DNA of 64,000 nt from Acidithiobacillus ferridurans. GTDB taxonomy: Bacteria > Pseudomonadota > Gammaproteobacteria > Acidithiobacillales > Acidithiobacillaceae. The notes below the pieces were generated by a model. That model searched no databases and had not been told where the DNA came from. It saw only the letters and a program-made list of their open reading frames with translations. Shown here in pieces: positions 21,037 through 30,566 of this stretch (positions within the stretch are counted from its first letter, which is position 1; each line of letters begins with the position of its first letter). The stretch is from NCBI RefSeq assembly GCF_003966655.1, contig NZ_AP018795.1:2857400-2921399 (forward strand). The letters are read 5' to 3'. The translations under genes and the position numbers were made by a program.

Positions 21037-21219
21037 ATGGTCCGTACCAGGTGGCAGTATATGTGGTGGTTTATTCCCTATTTTCTGGGCTAGCGGGGAA
21101 TCAGTTGGCTGAGCCCGACGGCTCCGGGCGGAACGGGCGTGCTCGGATTTATCCCCGGCATGGCGGCGGTGGCCGTTTTAAATCTGCTGATATTTTATGT
21201 GGCCATTCTTCAGGCGTGA
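21037..21219 (+). pseudogene. Interrupted small membrane protein frame
   Basis: From ATG 21037 the frame encodes about 18 residues (MVRTRWQYMWWFIPYFLG), meets TAG at 21091, then continues in the same frame with a Pro/Gly turn and a strongly hydrophobic segment (GVLGFIPGMAAVAVLNLLIFYVAIL) to TGA at 21219. Two membrane-like segments in one frame on both sides of a single stop suggest a decayed two-helix protein. No family recognised. Confidence 0.3.
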
Positions 21220-21473
21220 CGGACAGCACCACGAGAGTCTACATGCTTCATTTTAGCAAACGAGGTTCCAGGGCACCGCGAACAGGGCATTTTTCGCAGT
21301 TGCCGCGGTGGTGCAGGCCTAGTCTTCTCTCAACGACAGGGCTAGCCGTTGAACAGGGGCCCGGGTATCGACAAGGCCTGCTCTATCGCTTTACTCTTGG
21401 CCTTCGTCGCCACTGGCGTGAGTGGTGAATTTTTCTAGCAGGGCGCTGGTGCCCTGAATTCTGAGGAGTGTTC

Positions 21474-21986
21474 ATGGCAAATCCGCAAGTAGTGCTGCAC
21501 AGCAACAAGGGTGATATCGTCATTGAGCTGGACGTCGACAAGGCGCCCAACACCGTCGAGAATTTTCTGAAGTATGTCGATGAGGGCTTTTTTGACGGTA
21601 CCATCTTTCATCGCGTGATACCTGGCTTCATGATTCAGGGCGGGGGTTTTACGGCGGACATGCAGCAGAAAGCCGTCCATGCGCCCATCGCCAACGAGGC
21701 GGGGAATGGTCTGAAGAATGCGCGCGGCACTCTCGCCATGGCGAGGACCAATGATCCCCACTCCGCCACCGCGCAGTTTTTCATCAATCTGACAGACAAT
21801 GATTTCCTGAACTTCAAGTCAGCCTCAGGATCGGGCTGGGGCTATGCCGTTTTTGGTACGGTCATCAGCGGGATGGATGTGGTGGACGATATCGCCAAGA
21901 CCCCGACCGGTAATAAGGGCATGCACCAGGACGTGCCCAAGGAAACCATCTCCATCGACAAGGGTGAGCGTCTGCCTGCGGCCTGA
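21474..21986 (+). CDS. ppiB: Cyclophilin-type peptidyl-prolyl isomerase
   Basis: 170-residue cytoplasmic cis-trans prolyl isomerase (no signal peptide). The cyclophilin core is clear: [15 protein letters not shown] (catalytic Arg and Phe/Met), [17 protein letters not shown] and [18 protein letters not shown]. The ATG at 21474 has GAGGAG eight bases upstream. lpxH follows 4 bp after its stop, the common ppiB-lpxH order. Confidence 0.93.
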   Translation: MANPQVVLHSNKGDIVIELDVDKAPNTVENFLKYVDEGFFDGTIFHRVIPGFMIQGGGFTADMQQKAVHAPIANEAGNGLKNARGTLAMARTNDPHSATAQFFINLTDNDFLNFKSASGSGWGYAVFGTVISGMDVVDDIAKTPTGNKGMHQDVPKETISIDKGERLPAA

Positions 21987-21990
21987 GTCT

Positions 21991-22764
21991 ATGACGGTGC
22001 AGGGTGCAAACCTTGGTAATGGCCCCGTGCTGTTTATCTCTGACCTGCATCTGTGTTCCGCACAGCCCGCGCTGACCGCCCTGTTCCGCCAATTTTGTTG
22101 GCACGAGGGCCGGGCTGCACGGGCGGTTTTCATTCTGGGCGATCTGTTTGACTACTGGGTGCATCGGGATCAGGCGGCGGAAGCTCCTTATGCGGAAATC
22201 CTTGCCCTGCTCCATGGGTTGCATAAGCAGGGGACCGCGGTGTATCTCATGGTCGGTAACCGGGACTTTGCCCTGGAAGCCGACTTTCTGGCGCAGTTCG
22301 GGATTATCGCTCTGCCCGACCCGGCGCTGCTGCAACTGGGCGATCAGCGTGTCCTTCTGACCCATGGTGACTTGCTGTGCAGCGACGATCATCGTTACCA
22401 GCGCTTTCGCCGGGTGATTCGCCATCCGATGACTCGACTGACGCTGGGGCGCCTGCCTTATGCCTGGCTCCAGCGTATCGCTCGCGGATTGCGTCGCGGC
22501 AGCAGCCGGGAAGTGCGGGCCAAGGCACCAGCCATAACCGACGCCAATCCGCAGACCATCGTCGCCGCCCTCCAGGGGGAGGGTGCTTTTGCGCTGGATG
22601 GGGCCACTTATGACATTTTGATTCACGGCCATACCCATCGCCCCCTTTGGGAGCAGGGTCCGGAGGGACGGCGCATGGTGTTGGGTGCCTGGGATGCTGA
22701 TGGCGCACAAATCGGGCGCTGGGAAAACGGCCAATGGTCCTTGCAGCTACTGAGTCCACCGTAA
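21991..22764 (+). CDS. lpxH: UDP-2,3-diacylglucosamine hydrolase
   Basis: Cleaves UDP-2,3-diacylglucosamine to lipid X in lipid A synthesis, at the inner face of the membrane. The 257 residues show the calcineurin-like metallophosphatase signature in order: FISDLHL, LGDLFDYW, VGNRDF, LLTHGDLLC and HGHTHRP. Usual length. Directly after ppiB. Confidence 0.93.
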   Translation: MTVQGANLGNGPVLFISDLHLCSAQPALTALFRQFCWHEGRAARAVFILGDLFDYWVHRDQAAEAPYAEILALLHGLHKQGTAVYLMVGNRDFALEADFLAQFGIIALPDPALLQLGDQRVLLTHGDLLCSDDHRYQRFRRVIRHPMTRLTLGRLPYAWLQRIARGLRRGSSREVRAKAPAITDANPQTIVAALQGEGAFALDGATYDILIHGHTHRPLWEQGPEGRRMVLGAWDADGAQIGRWENGQWSLQLLSPP

Positions 22765-22794
22765 TTTCGGCTTTGCGCGACCGGAGGGATCAAC

Positions 22795-25278
22795 ATGGAC
22801 GCCACGGAGCATGATCCGGTGGCATGCGGTCTGAGCAGCGCTGCTGCCTCGGCGTTGCTGCAACAGTACGGGCTCAATCGCTTGCCCACGGCGCATACGC
22901 CGCGCTGGTGGCAACAACTGCTGGCGCAGTTTCGTAACACCCTCATCGCGATTCTGCTGGCCGCTGCGCTCATATCGCTGGTGCTCGGGCATCTGGTAGA
23001 CGGCGCAGTCATCGGCGCGGTGATCCTGATCAACACCATGCTCGGTTTTGTTCAGGAGAACCGCGCGGAGAAAGCCGTGCAGGCACTGCAGTCTTTTCTC
23101 GCTCCGCAGGTGTTGGTCTGTCGCGATGGCGACTGGCAACACCTGCCCGCTGAGGCACTGGTGCCTGGCGACTGGGTGCGGGTGGAAAATGGCGCGCGCA
23201 TCAGCGCGGACATGCGGTTGCGGGAGGCGCATGCCCTGCGGGTGGACGAATCCCTGCTGACGGGGGAGTCCGTCCCGGTGGATAAAACCACTTCTAGCGA
23301 CGCGGGCGAGTTACTGCTGTGGGCCGGAACGCTGGTGACCGGGGGAGATGGTGTTGGTCAGGTGACCGCCACCGGCAGCGCCACCGAAATAGGCCGTATC
23401 CACCAACTCATGGGAACCACCCTGACCATGCGCTCGCCTCTGCTGGAGCGCATCAGCCGTTTGTCCCGGACTCTCGCCTTCACCGTCGTTCTTCTGGCAG
23501 CTATCGCGACGGGTATCGCCTGGTGGCGGGGCGAGGCGCTGGAGTTCGCCCTGCTCGCCGCCATCAGTCTGGCGGTAGCCATTATTCCCGAAGGATTACC
23601 CGCGGTAATCAGTGTGACCCTGGCGCTGGGCGTGCAGCGTATGGCGCAACGGGGCGCCATCATCCGCCAGTTACCGGCAGTGGAAACCCTGGGCACGGTT
23701 ACCGTCATTTGCACTGACAAAACGGGCACCCTGACAGAAAATCGTATGACCGTGCAGGATCTGGCCCTCGCCGATGACTCCCCCGCCCTGCTGCAACGTG
23801 CCCTGCGGGTCATGATTTTGTGTAACGACGCTCAACTGCGCAACGACAAGAGCGGTATAGGCGATCCTCTGGAGCAAGCTCTGCTCCGCTATGCGGGCAC
23901 GCATGGTGCGGACGTCGATGTGTTGCGGATGGGATCTCCGCGGGTGGATGCCCGGCCTTTTAGCCACGAGCAGCCCTTCATGGCAACACGCCACAACGAC
24001 GGCATCGCCATTAAAGGTGCCCCGGAATGGGTCCTGCAGCGTTGTCAGCGGATGGCAACCGCGAACGGGGTGGCGGAAGTCATTCCGGCCTATTGGCACA
24101 AAGTCATTGCGGATATGGCGACTGCCGGCATGCGTACCATTGCCCTGGCCAGCGCAGCGGATGGGCAGTGGGAGACTCTGGACGATGGTGGCTGGACCTG
24201 GTTGGGCGTTGTCGCGCTGCTGGATCCACCGCGTGCCGCCGTACCGGCCGCCATTGCTGCCTGCCGCAGTGCCGGTATCCGGGTGATCATGGTTACCGGC
24301 GATCATCCGCAGACGGCCGCCACTATCGCCCGTCAGGTCGGTATTCTGGAGGATGGTCCGGCGGCGGTGGTCGATCATGCCCAGTGGACCAGCGCGGGCA
24401 CGGAGGAACGGCAGACTCTGGCCCGCGACGCAGTGGTTTTCGCCAGGGTGCAGCCCGCCGATAAGCTGGAACTGGTGCAGACTCTGCAGGCCAGCGGCGA
24501 GGTGGTCGCCATGACCGGTGATGGTGTCAACGATGCACCCGCCTTGCGCCGGGCGCAGATTGGCGTGGCGATGGGGCAATCGGGGAGCGACGTGGCCCGT
24601 GAGGCTGCGGCGATGGTGCTGAGTGATGACAACTTTGCCCATATCGCCACCGCCGTAGCGGAGGGGCGCCACATCTATGACAATATCCGGCGCACGACTT
24701 TCTTTATGCTGCCGGCCAATTTTGCGGAAGGGCTGGTGATTTTTTTCGCGGTGCTGTCGGGAATGACCCTGCCTGTTACGCCACTGCAAATACTTTGGGT
24801 AAACACGATTACCGCCAGTACGCTGACCCTGGCCTTTGCGTTCATGGGGGCGGATCACGGCGTGATGGAGCGCAAACCGCGTCCGGCCTGGGAGGCGCTC
24901 ATTCCGCGAGCGTTATGGTGGCGCATCGCCGGGTTGAGTACCTTTCTGGTCGTAACCGTCTTTGCGGTGTTTTTTGGCGATGCGACACTGCACAGCGACA
25001 GCCATGCGCATACCCTGGCGGTGAATGCCCTGGTAGGCATGGAGGCCGGAATACTGCTGGCCATGTATGGGCGCCGGCGTCATGACTGGGGAGATGTCGT
25101 CCTGGTGACTGCGATGTCAGCTGCGCTGGTTGCCCAGGGACTTTTCTCCTGTCTGCCATTTTTTCAGCGGGTATTCGCGACAACGGCCATGGGGGGCGCG
25201 GATATGGGGATCATTGCCTTCTGTACGGCGTTGGCGTGGCTGGCTGGCAAGCTTGCGGTGCCGCCGCAGCCAACCTGA
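22795..25278 (+). CDS. P2-type cation-transporting ATPase
   Basis: 827-residue P-type ATPase of the Ca2+/Na+/H+ (P2) class. Visible in order: N-terminal cation ATPase domain, TGES actuator loop, IPEGLPAV in the fourth membrane helix (ion-binding motif of P2 pumps), the phosphorylation site DKTGTLTENRMT, the ATP-binding KGAPEWVL, TGDHPQTA and the hinge GDGVNDAPAL, then C-terminal helices with ILWVNTITAS. It lacks the CPx motif of heavy-metal pumps. The ion (Ca2+, Na+, Mg2+ or H+) cannot be decided here. Confidence 0.88.
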   Translation: MDATEHDPVACGLSSAAASALLQQYGLNRLPTAHTPRWWQQLLAQFRNTLIAILLAAALISLVLGHLVDGAVIGAVILINTMLGFVQENRAEKAVQALQSFLAPQVLVCRDGDWQHLPAEALVPGDWVRVENGARISADMRLREAHALRVDESLLTGESVPVDKTTSSDAGELLLWAGTLVTGGDGVGQVTATGSATEIGRIHQLMGTTLTMRSPLLERISRLSRTLAFTVVLLAAIATGIAWWRGEALEFALLAAISLAVAIIPEGLPAVISVTLALGVQRMAQRGAIIRQLPAVETLGTVTVICTDKTGTLTENRMTVQDLALADDSPALLQRALRVMILCNDAQLRNDKSGIGDPLEQALLRYAGTHGADVDVLRMGSPRVDARPFSHEQPFMATRHNDGIAIKGAPEWVLQRCQRMATANGVAEVIPAYWHKVIADMATAGMRTIALASAADGQWETLDDGGWTWLGVVALLDPPRAAVPAAIAACRSAGIRVIMVTGDHPQTAATIARQVGILEDGPAAVVDHAQWTSAGTEERQTLARDAVVFARVQPADKLELVQTLQASGEVVAMTGDGVNDAPALRRAQIGVAMGQSGSDVAREAAAMVLSDDNFAHIATAVAEGRHIYDNIRRTTFFMLPANFAEGLVIFFAVLSGMTLPVTPLQILWVNTITASTLTLAFAFMGADHGVMERKPRPAWEALIPRALWWRIAGLSTFLVVTVFAVFFGDATLHSDSHAHTLAVNALVGMEAGILLAMYGRRRHDWGDVVLVTAMSAALVAQGLFSCLPFFQRVFATTAMGGADMGIIAFCTALAWLAGKLAVPPQPT

Positions 25279-25367
25279 GGCGCACCGCCACGCTCGTGTT
25301 CATGCCAGGATAGAAACGTATCGTCATCGACTGAGAGGCGAAGTCCTGCGCGGGCAGAACACGGTAA

Positions 25368-27071
25368 TTAACGTACTCGCCGTTCTACCGATGTGCTCCA
25401 TGCGTTATTTTTTTCGGCGGACCGGCCAATAGCGTTGAGTACCGCCTGTAAAGCGGCCTCAGTGGTATCCTCGCCAAAGGCCACCGCAGACGTCGCACGG
25501 CCGTGATCCACACTGACCCGAACGCAGGCCATGGCGCGGGCGCTGGTACCACTACCGAGGGCATGCTGGTCGAACTGCTCCACCTCGGCACGCACGCCCC
25601 AACTCTGGATCAGGGCATCGACCAAGGCACCTACGGCGCCACTTCCCTTGCCCTGCAGAATATGCGGCCGTGGCTCCGGACCAACCACTACGGTCGCTGC
25701 GACCTGCTCCCCTTCCCGGCTGAGACGGTAGCGCCGCAGGTGCCAATCCTCCGAGGTATGGCAGTAATGGCTCTCGAACAGGTCGAAAATCTGGGCTGAG
25801 CTGACTTCACCCGTCTCCTGTTCGGAAGTCGCCTGTACTACGGCGCTGAAGTCCTGCGCCAACCAGCGCGGCAAGGAAATACCGTAGTCGCGCTCCAGCA
25901 CATGGGCGACACCGCCTTTCCCGGACTGGCTGTTGATGCGCACCACCTCCTCGTACCTACGCCCCAAATCCGCAGGATCGATGGGCAGATAGGGCACCTC
26001 CCAGACAGCATCTTCCCGTCCCCGCCGATGGTGCATGCCCTTGCGAATGGCGTCCTGATGACTGCCGGAAAACGCCGTGTAGACCAGCCCGCCAAACCAG
26101 GGATGGCGCGGCGGCACAGCCATACCCGTACACGTGGTATAGATGTCTGCGATTTCCGTACCCATGGACATATCCAGTTGCGGATCAATGCCCTGAGAGT
26201 AAAGATTCATGGCCATGGTAAGGACATCCATGTTGCCGGTCCGCTCGCCGTTTCCGAAGAGGGTGCCCTCTACCCGGTCGGCGCCGGCCAATACCGCAAG
26301 TTCCGCCGCCGCCACCGCGCAGCCGCGGTCATTGTGGTTGTGCACACTGATTTTCACGTGCTCTCGTCCGCGCAAGTGGTCGCAGAACCATTCAATCTGA
26401 TCCGCGAAGACGTTGGGCATGGACGATTCGACGGTGGCGGGCAGGTTGAGGATCACCGCCTGCCCCTGGTCGGGCCGCCAGACCGCGTTGACCGCCTCGC
26501 AGATCTCCACTGCGTAGTCCGGCTCGGTGGCACTGAAGCTCTCCGGCGAATATTGAAAGACCCATTCCGTCTCTGGATAGCGTACCGCTCCGGCCTTCAC
26601 CCACTCCGCGCCACGTACGGCAATGGCTTTGATGCCCTCCCGATCCAGGCCAAACACCTGTTCGCGCTGGGCCGGGTTGGTGGAGTTGTAGACATGGACA
26701 ATCGCCCGCCGCACCCCTTTCAAGGCCTCGTATGTGCGGTCAATCAGGGCTTCCCGCGCCTGGGTAAGCACCTGGATGGTCACTTGCTCGGGGATACGAT
26801 CTTCTTCAATGATGCGCCGCACAAAGTCGAAATCAGGATGGGAGGCGGCGGGAAAACCTACCTCGATCTCCCGAAAACCCATACGTACGAGCAAATCGAA
26901 CATCCGGAGCTTTTGCTCGACGCTCATGGGGGAGACCAGCGCCTGATTGCCATCGCGCAGATCGACACTGGTCCAAACGGGCGCGTGGTGCATACGGCGG
27001 TTAGGCCAGCGCCGGTCCGGTTTGTGAACGGGCGCGAAGGCGCGGTAACGGCGGCGGTTGAAGGTTCCCAT
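25368..27071 (-). CDS. leuA: 2-isopropylmalate synthase (LeuA2 type)
   Basis: First committed step of leucine synthesis: condensation of acetyl-CoA with 2-oxoisovalerate. 567 residues of the longer, yeast/actinobacterial-like LeuA class with an N-terminal extension (MGTFNRRRYRAFAPV), SVDLRDGNQAL (catalytic Arg and metal Asp), the HNHNDRGCAVAAAEL metal-binding histidines and a C-terminal regulatory domain for leucine feedback (about 430-560). Shine-Dalgarno GGAG before the ATG at 27071. It is divergent from an Lrp-family regulator that may control it. Confidence 0.93.
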   Translation of the reverse strand: MGTFNRRRYRAFAPVHKPDRRWPNRRMHHAPVWTSVDLRDGNQALVSPMSVEQKLRMFDLLVRMGFREIEVGFPAASHPDFDFVRRIIEEDRIPEQVTIQVLTQAREALIDRTYEALKGVRRAIVHVYNSTNPAQREQVFGLDREGIKAIAVRGAEWVKAGAVRYPETEWVFQYSPESFSATEPDYAVEICEAVNAVWRPDQGQAVILNLPATVESSMPNVFADQIEWFCDHLRGREHVKISVHNHNDRGCAVAAAELAVLAGADRVEGTLFGNGERTGNMDVLTMAMNLYSQGIDPQLDMSMGTEIADIYTTCTGMAVPPRHPWFGGLVYTAFSGSHQDAIRKGMHHRRGREDAVWEVPYLPIDPADLGRRYEEVVRINSQSGKGGVAHVLERDYGISLPRWLAQDFSAVVQATSEQETGEVSSAQIFDLFESHYCHTSEDWHLRRYRLSREGEQVAATVVVGPEPRPHILQGKGSGAVGALVDALIQSWGVRAEVEQFDQHALGSGTSARAMACVRVSVDHGRATSAVAFGEDTTEAALQAVLNAIGRSAEKNNAWSTSVERRVR

Positions 27072-27214
27072 GGTGTTCCATCTCCTGCGGCAAGTGACGA
27101 TGGACGCAGTATAGGGAAGAAGTCGCCACAGGTGCTTGCGAATTGGGGCCGCAAAAGCGATTATGTCGCATGATTATTGCGCATTAACGCCCATTAGCGG
27201 AGTAATATTGTGCT

Positions 27215-27699
27215 ATGAAGTCGAAAGCCCCTACCATCGAATTAGATCGCTACGACCGCCGCATTCTCGAGGAACTCCAGCGCGACGGCGGACTCAGCAA
27301 TCAGCGTCTCGCTGAGCGTATCGCTTTGTCCCCCTCCCCTTGCCTGCGCCGGGTGCAGGCGTTGGAAGAAGCCGGGATCATCCGCAGGCGTGTGGCTCTG
27401 CTTGACCCGCAGCATCTGGGCCTGGCGCTGATGGTGCTGATGCACATCAGCATGGACCGCCATACCCCGAGCGCCTTGAGCATTTTGAGGCGGAAATCAG
27501 TCGCTCGCCGGAAGTGCTGGAGTGCTACCTCATCACCGGCCATGACGCGGATTACCAGATCAAGGTCGCGGTGCGCGATATGGAGCATTTTCAGGATTTT
27601 CTGCTTCATCGCCTGACGCGCATCGAGGGGGTGACCGGTGTGCATTCCAGCTTTGTGCTGCGCAAGGTGGTGGATACGACGGAATTGCCGGTGTATTGA
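27215..27699 (+). pseudogene. Lrp/AsnC-family regulator, frameshifted as given
   Basis: Feast/famine DNA-binding regulator. Residues 1-85 are intact: LDRYDRRILEELQRDGGLSNQRLAERIALSPSPCLRRVQALE is the AsnC-type helix-turn-helix. The ligand-binding RAM domain continues in another frame from about 27470 (EVLECYLITGHDADY... to TELPVY, stop 27699). Restoring one C in the CCCC run at 27465-27468 rejoins both parts into a normal ~161-residue protein. It is divergent from leuA, so leucine-responsive control of leuA is plausible. Either a sequencing undercall or a recent mutation. Confidence 0.85.
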
Positions 27700-27728
27700 T
27701 CACCGCAGCTGGGGCAATGGCCAGGACA

Positions 27729-27809
27729 GGCCCCATCCCCTTCCTTATCCGTCTTTTGCGGCCACCCAAACCCTGTCTGGACAAGGCCTGGCAAGATGCC
27801 ATCGACAGC
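27729..27809 (+). repeat. Dispersed intergenic repeat, copy A
   Basis: The stretch from GGCCCCAT (27729) through CGTCTTT (27750) to about 27809 recurs with small gaps at 31563-31650. The best block has GGCCACCCAAA, then CCCTG, CTGGA and GGCAAGATGCCA at matching spacing. It lies between converging genes (lrp and the porin). Confidence 0.55.
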
Positions 27810-27877
27810 TTTGCAGCCACCGAAGCGGCCAAACCGGCGGGTGCCCTTCGATGCTGCCGCTGCATTCCTTTCTCTCA

Positions 27878-29161
27878 TTAAAAGCTATATTGCAGCATCA
27901 AGCGATCATCGATAAAGGTACCACGATAGCCCCCATAGGGATTGCTGTGAACGAGGGCGAGGCGATTACGCAGGGATACGCCTTTCCAGAAGCCGCCCGG
28001 GCTGTAGGTCACATCCAGGTAATTGGCGTCCACATTGGGCAGATAGGGCGCGGTATCATAGATGCTGTACGAATATTTGATGCGCACCTGGCGGAGGGGA
28101 TGCAGCAAGAAACCGAATTTCCAGGCGTGGCCCGAGGCGGACGCGTCCACCAGGCCGTAATCCATGATGCTGGTGTACAGAGGGTCGGCGCTGTATTGCT
28201 GGGTATAGGGTGAGATGAAGCCCCCGTTGTACAAGGTCTGGCCGTTGGCCAGGGTCACGGCGCGGGAGGGAATCTGGTCATATGCAGCGAATATCTGCCC
28301 CGTCACACCGTCGAAATCTCCCTGAATCCCCGCCATACCACCGTAGACCGTGGCATTCACCGGCCCCGCCAGTTGCGCGCCGTTAGCCCATTCCCGGGCA
28401 TACTGAAAATCGGCGAAGGGCCGAAAATGCCCCATCAGGGTTGGAGTGGTGTAACCCAGAGTGCCGTAGAACATGTTCGTGAGACTGTAAAAGCGGTAGA
28501 ACCAGGCGGACGCGTGGACGCCCATGAGGTGCCCTTTGAGACCAAAGGCCAGGGTGCCGATGCTATTGTCGGGTAGATAGCTGTAATGATCGTTGAAATT
28601 CAGCAGGGTCTGGCGTTGATAGTCGGCCTGAATGCGGTTTTTGAAGCGGAATTCACGGATACCGATGATCTGGAGATTTTTGATGGGGGTCACCCGTATC
28701 GCTACCGCCTGAAAGGTGCTGGGGATCATGAAGGCGTCCGAGGGGTTCATCCACGGGGTATCGAGAAGCAGATTCCCCACCCGCAACTGCACCCACGGGT
28801 CTTGATACTGTAGATAAGCCTGACCCAGAACGTTGAGGGAGGTGCGGTCACCCATAAGCAGAGGGTCCAGATGACTCTGCCCGCCGCCGGTGTCGTTGGC
28901 CCCCAGATCGTTGGCCGTGTAGAAAGCCACTGCCGCGCTAATCCCGTAGACGGGAGCCGTCTGCACCCGGAGCATGCCGCCCAGGGAATAGGCATACTTA
29001 TCGGGCAGCGGCGAGCCGCCATAGAGCTGATTGAAATAATAGGATCGAATGTCGCCGCTCACTTGGCTCTGCATGAGCCAATCCTTGATGGTTTCAGCAT
29101 GGGATAAAACGGGAACCGCCAGAGTAGCGGAAAGAATCGCGGCCAAAATCGGTTTTTTCAT
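27878..29161 (-). CDS. Outer-membrane porin-like beta-barrel protein
   Basis: 427 residues with a signal peptide (1-22, AHA-type cleavage: VLSHA-ET) and a barrel-like pattern of alternating Tyr/Trp/Phe-rich strands, ending in LMLQYSF with the C-terminal phenylalanine required by the BAM machinery. Blocks such as QAYLQYQDPWVQLRVGN and NLQIIGIREFRFKN resemble OprD/outer-membrane porin families of acidophiles. Substrate unknown. It lies downstream of the TDT transporter gene on the same strand, so an uptake or efflux partnership is possible. Confidence 0.75.
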   Translation of the reverse strand: MKKPILAAILSATLAVPVLSHAETIKDWLMQSQVSGDIRSYYFNQLYGGSPLPDKYAYSLGGMLRVQTAPVYGISAAVAFYTANDLGANDTGGGQSHLDPLLMGDRTSLNVLGQAYLQYQDPWVQLRVGNLLLDTPWMNPSDAFMIPSTFQAVAIRVTPIKNLQIIGIREFRFKNRIQADYQRQTLLNFNDHYSYLPDNSIGTLAFGLKGHLMGVHASAWFYRFYSLTNMFYGTLGYTTPTLMGHFRPFADFQYAREWANGAQLAGPVNATVYGGMAGIQGDFDGVTGQIFAAYDQIPSRAVTLANGQTLYNGGFISPYTQQYSADPLYTSIMDYGLVDASASGHAWKFGFLLHPLRQVRIKYSYSIYDTAPYLPNVDANYLDVTYSPGGFWKGVSLRNRLALVHSNPYGGYRGTFIDDRLMLQYSF

Positions 29162-29239
29162 GACTATCTCCTTTTTCTGTGCCTCGTTGATAAAGAGGTC
29201 GACACCCTGAGCACTGTCGGTGGCCCGGCGGCGCGTTTT

Positions 29240-30456
29240 TTAGCTTCTCAAGCGGTCCATGAGCGTTTTCTTACTGGAGTCAGAAGGACTGCGCGGGTCG
29301 GTCTCCGACGAGCATTCCGGTTCCAGCATCCCCGTCTCTTCCGACAAACAAGGGGCGCGGAACAAGGAACCGGTCCACATGCCCACCAAACTACGCTGGG
29401 TCACCACCCCCAGAAGGCAGCCAGCATTACCGTGAACACGGCGCCCAGCACCAGGAAAGGCAGATAATGGGTGTCTTTGAACAACAGATAGGTAGACGAA
29501 TCGTAGACGCCCAGCGGGAACGTGAAGCCCCACCAACCCATGTTGTAGGGTAGCCCCTCACCGAGATAGCGCAGGGTAAAAAAGGCCGCCATGCACAGCC
29601 ACCAGATACCGAAACCCCAGAGCAGCAGCGCTACCATGAGTCCGGCCATGTGGTCAAACTGGGCCATGGGTACCAAGGAGGTCCCCGTGAACACATGACC
29701 ATCTGCGTCGCCCAGGGTGATCATGGCCATGGCGCCGGTGCCGATTGGTCCCAGTGGCAACCAGGAGGACACGGCCATGTCCCTGTGTGGCAGACGATGC
29801 AGGGTTAGACGCAGGAACAAGATGGTCAAAATTCCCAGAGACAGCAGTACCGAAACGGCCCAGAACACATAACTCACATAGATGACAGACACCCCCAGCC
29901 AGGGCGCCACGTGCTGGGCCACCAAGCCACCGCTGGCCGCAGCCACCTCCGGCGGCACGATGGGCAGCAGCCAAGCGGCGGTCATCCGTTCCAGGCTGTG
30001 AACTTGGCTGGTAAACATGAAAAATGGCACCAGAAGGACCGAGAGGATGGCCAGGACGGCATCCACCCACCACCAGCCATAGGCCCAGAGAGCAGAGTTG
30101 GCGGTCACCGGCCATATCAGGATCATGCCGTTGACGATGGTAGCAAAGCCCATGGGGATGCAACCGATGAACAAAGACTGTATCGGATGGTCGAATAAAC
30201 GGCGAAAGCTGTCAGGGAAAACCAGCGCCCGGCCCAGGAAGAGAGCCGAAAACAGCACGAAAAAGAAAACGTTGACGCACCATAGGGCCTGTGCCGCCGG
30301 GTGGAGTAGGCCATGGGCCATAGGAAAATCTTCCAGCATCAGCGCCAGGATGCCCGTTCCCATGGTGGCGGCAAACCAGTTGGGCGTGAAATGGCGGATG
30401 ATTTCACCCGGATCGTTGTTGGGCACATCAGAAAACAAATTCATGAGAATATTCAT
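29240..30456 (-). pseudogene. TDT-family transporter (Mae1/TehA/SLAC1-like), frameshifted near the C-terminus
   Basis: Membrane transporter of the tellurite-resistance/dicarboxylate family; relatives carry malate, sulfite or other anions. The first frame gives 351 residues with about 10 membrane helices (HFTPNWFAATMGTGILAL is the family N-terminus) and stops at 29401. Just before the stop a CCCCC run (29407-29411, plus strand) appears one base short. Adding one base continues into RSLVGMWTGSLFRAPCLSEETG, the usual C-terminal GxLFxAPCL element, ending at 29240 (about 405 residues). A LysR regulator is divergent. Confidence 0.8.
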
Positions 30457-30512
30457 CCAGACTAAAATCTTCAGTTGCAGTTTGTAGTTGGATCAAATTG
30501 GCGTCCAATGCT

Positions 30513-30531
30513 ATTTCCTAACTAAAGAAAT
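30513..30531. promoter_or_regulatory. LysR-type operator candidate
   Basis: Dyad ATTTC-N9-GAAAT in the 110-bp space between the divergent TDT transporter gene and the LysR gene, 36-54 bp before the LysR start. It has the T-N11-A shape expected of LysR-family sites, so autoregulation and control of the transporter are likely (inference). Confidence 0.4.
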
Positions 30532-30566
30532 AAGCACAGATAATTTCTTGAAAGGATGTAAAACGG

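Larger units (their letters stand above)
20387..21473. other. 1.09-kb region without intact gene, AT-rich
   Basis: The left 600 bp are clearly more AT-rich than the surroundings and hold no convincing reading frame on either strand; short open frames there lack codon bias and Shine-Dalgarno sequences. It contains a 14-bp perfect palindrome at 20601-20614 and, at 21037-21219, an interrupted membrane-protein-like frame. It should include the promoter of the minus-strand pair ending at 20386 and that of ppiB. Confidence 0.6.

Noticed and set aside
21006..21428. 140-codon plus-strand frame in the AT-rich gap
   Set aside because: No family, no Shine-Dalgarno and poor codon use; the membrane-like frame at 21037 in another phase fits better, although broken.
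25902..27173. 423-codon open frame on the plus strand opposite leuA
   Set aside because: It lies antisense to the full-length leuA gene; the peptide is His/Arg/Gly-rich with no family resemblance, as expected for an antisense shadow in GC-rich DNA.
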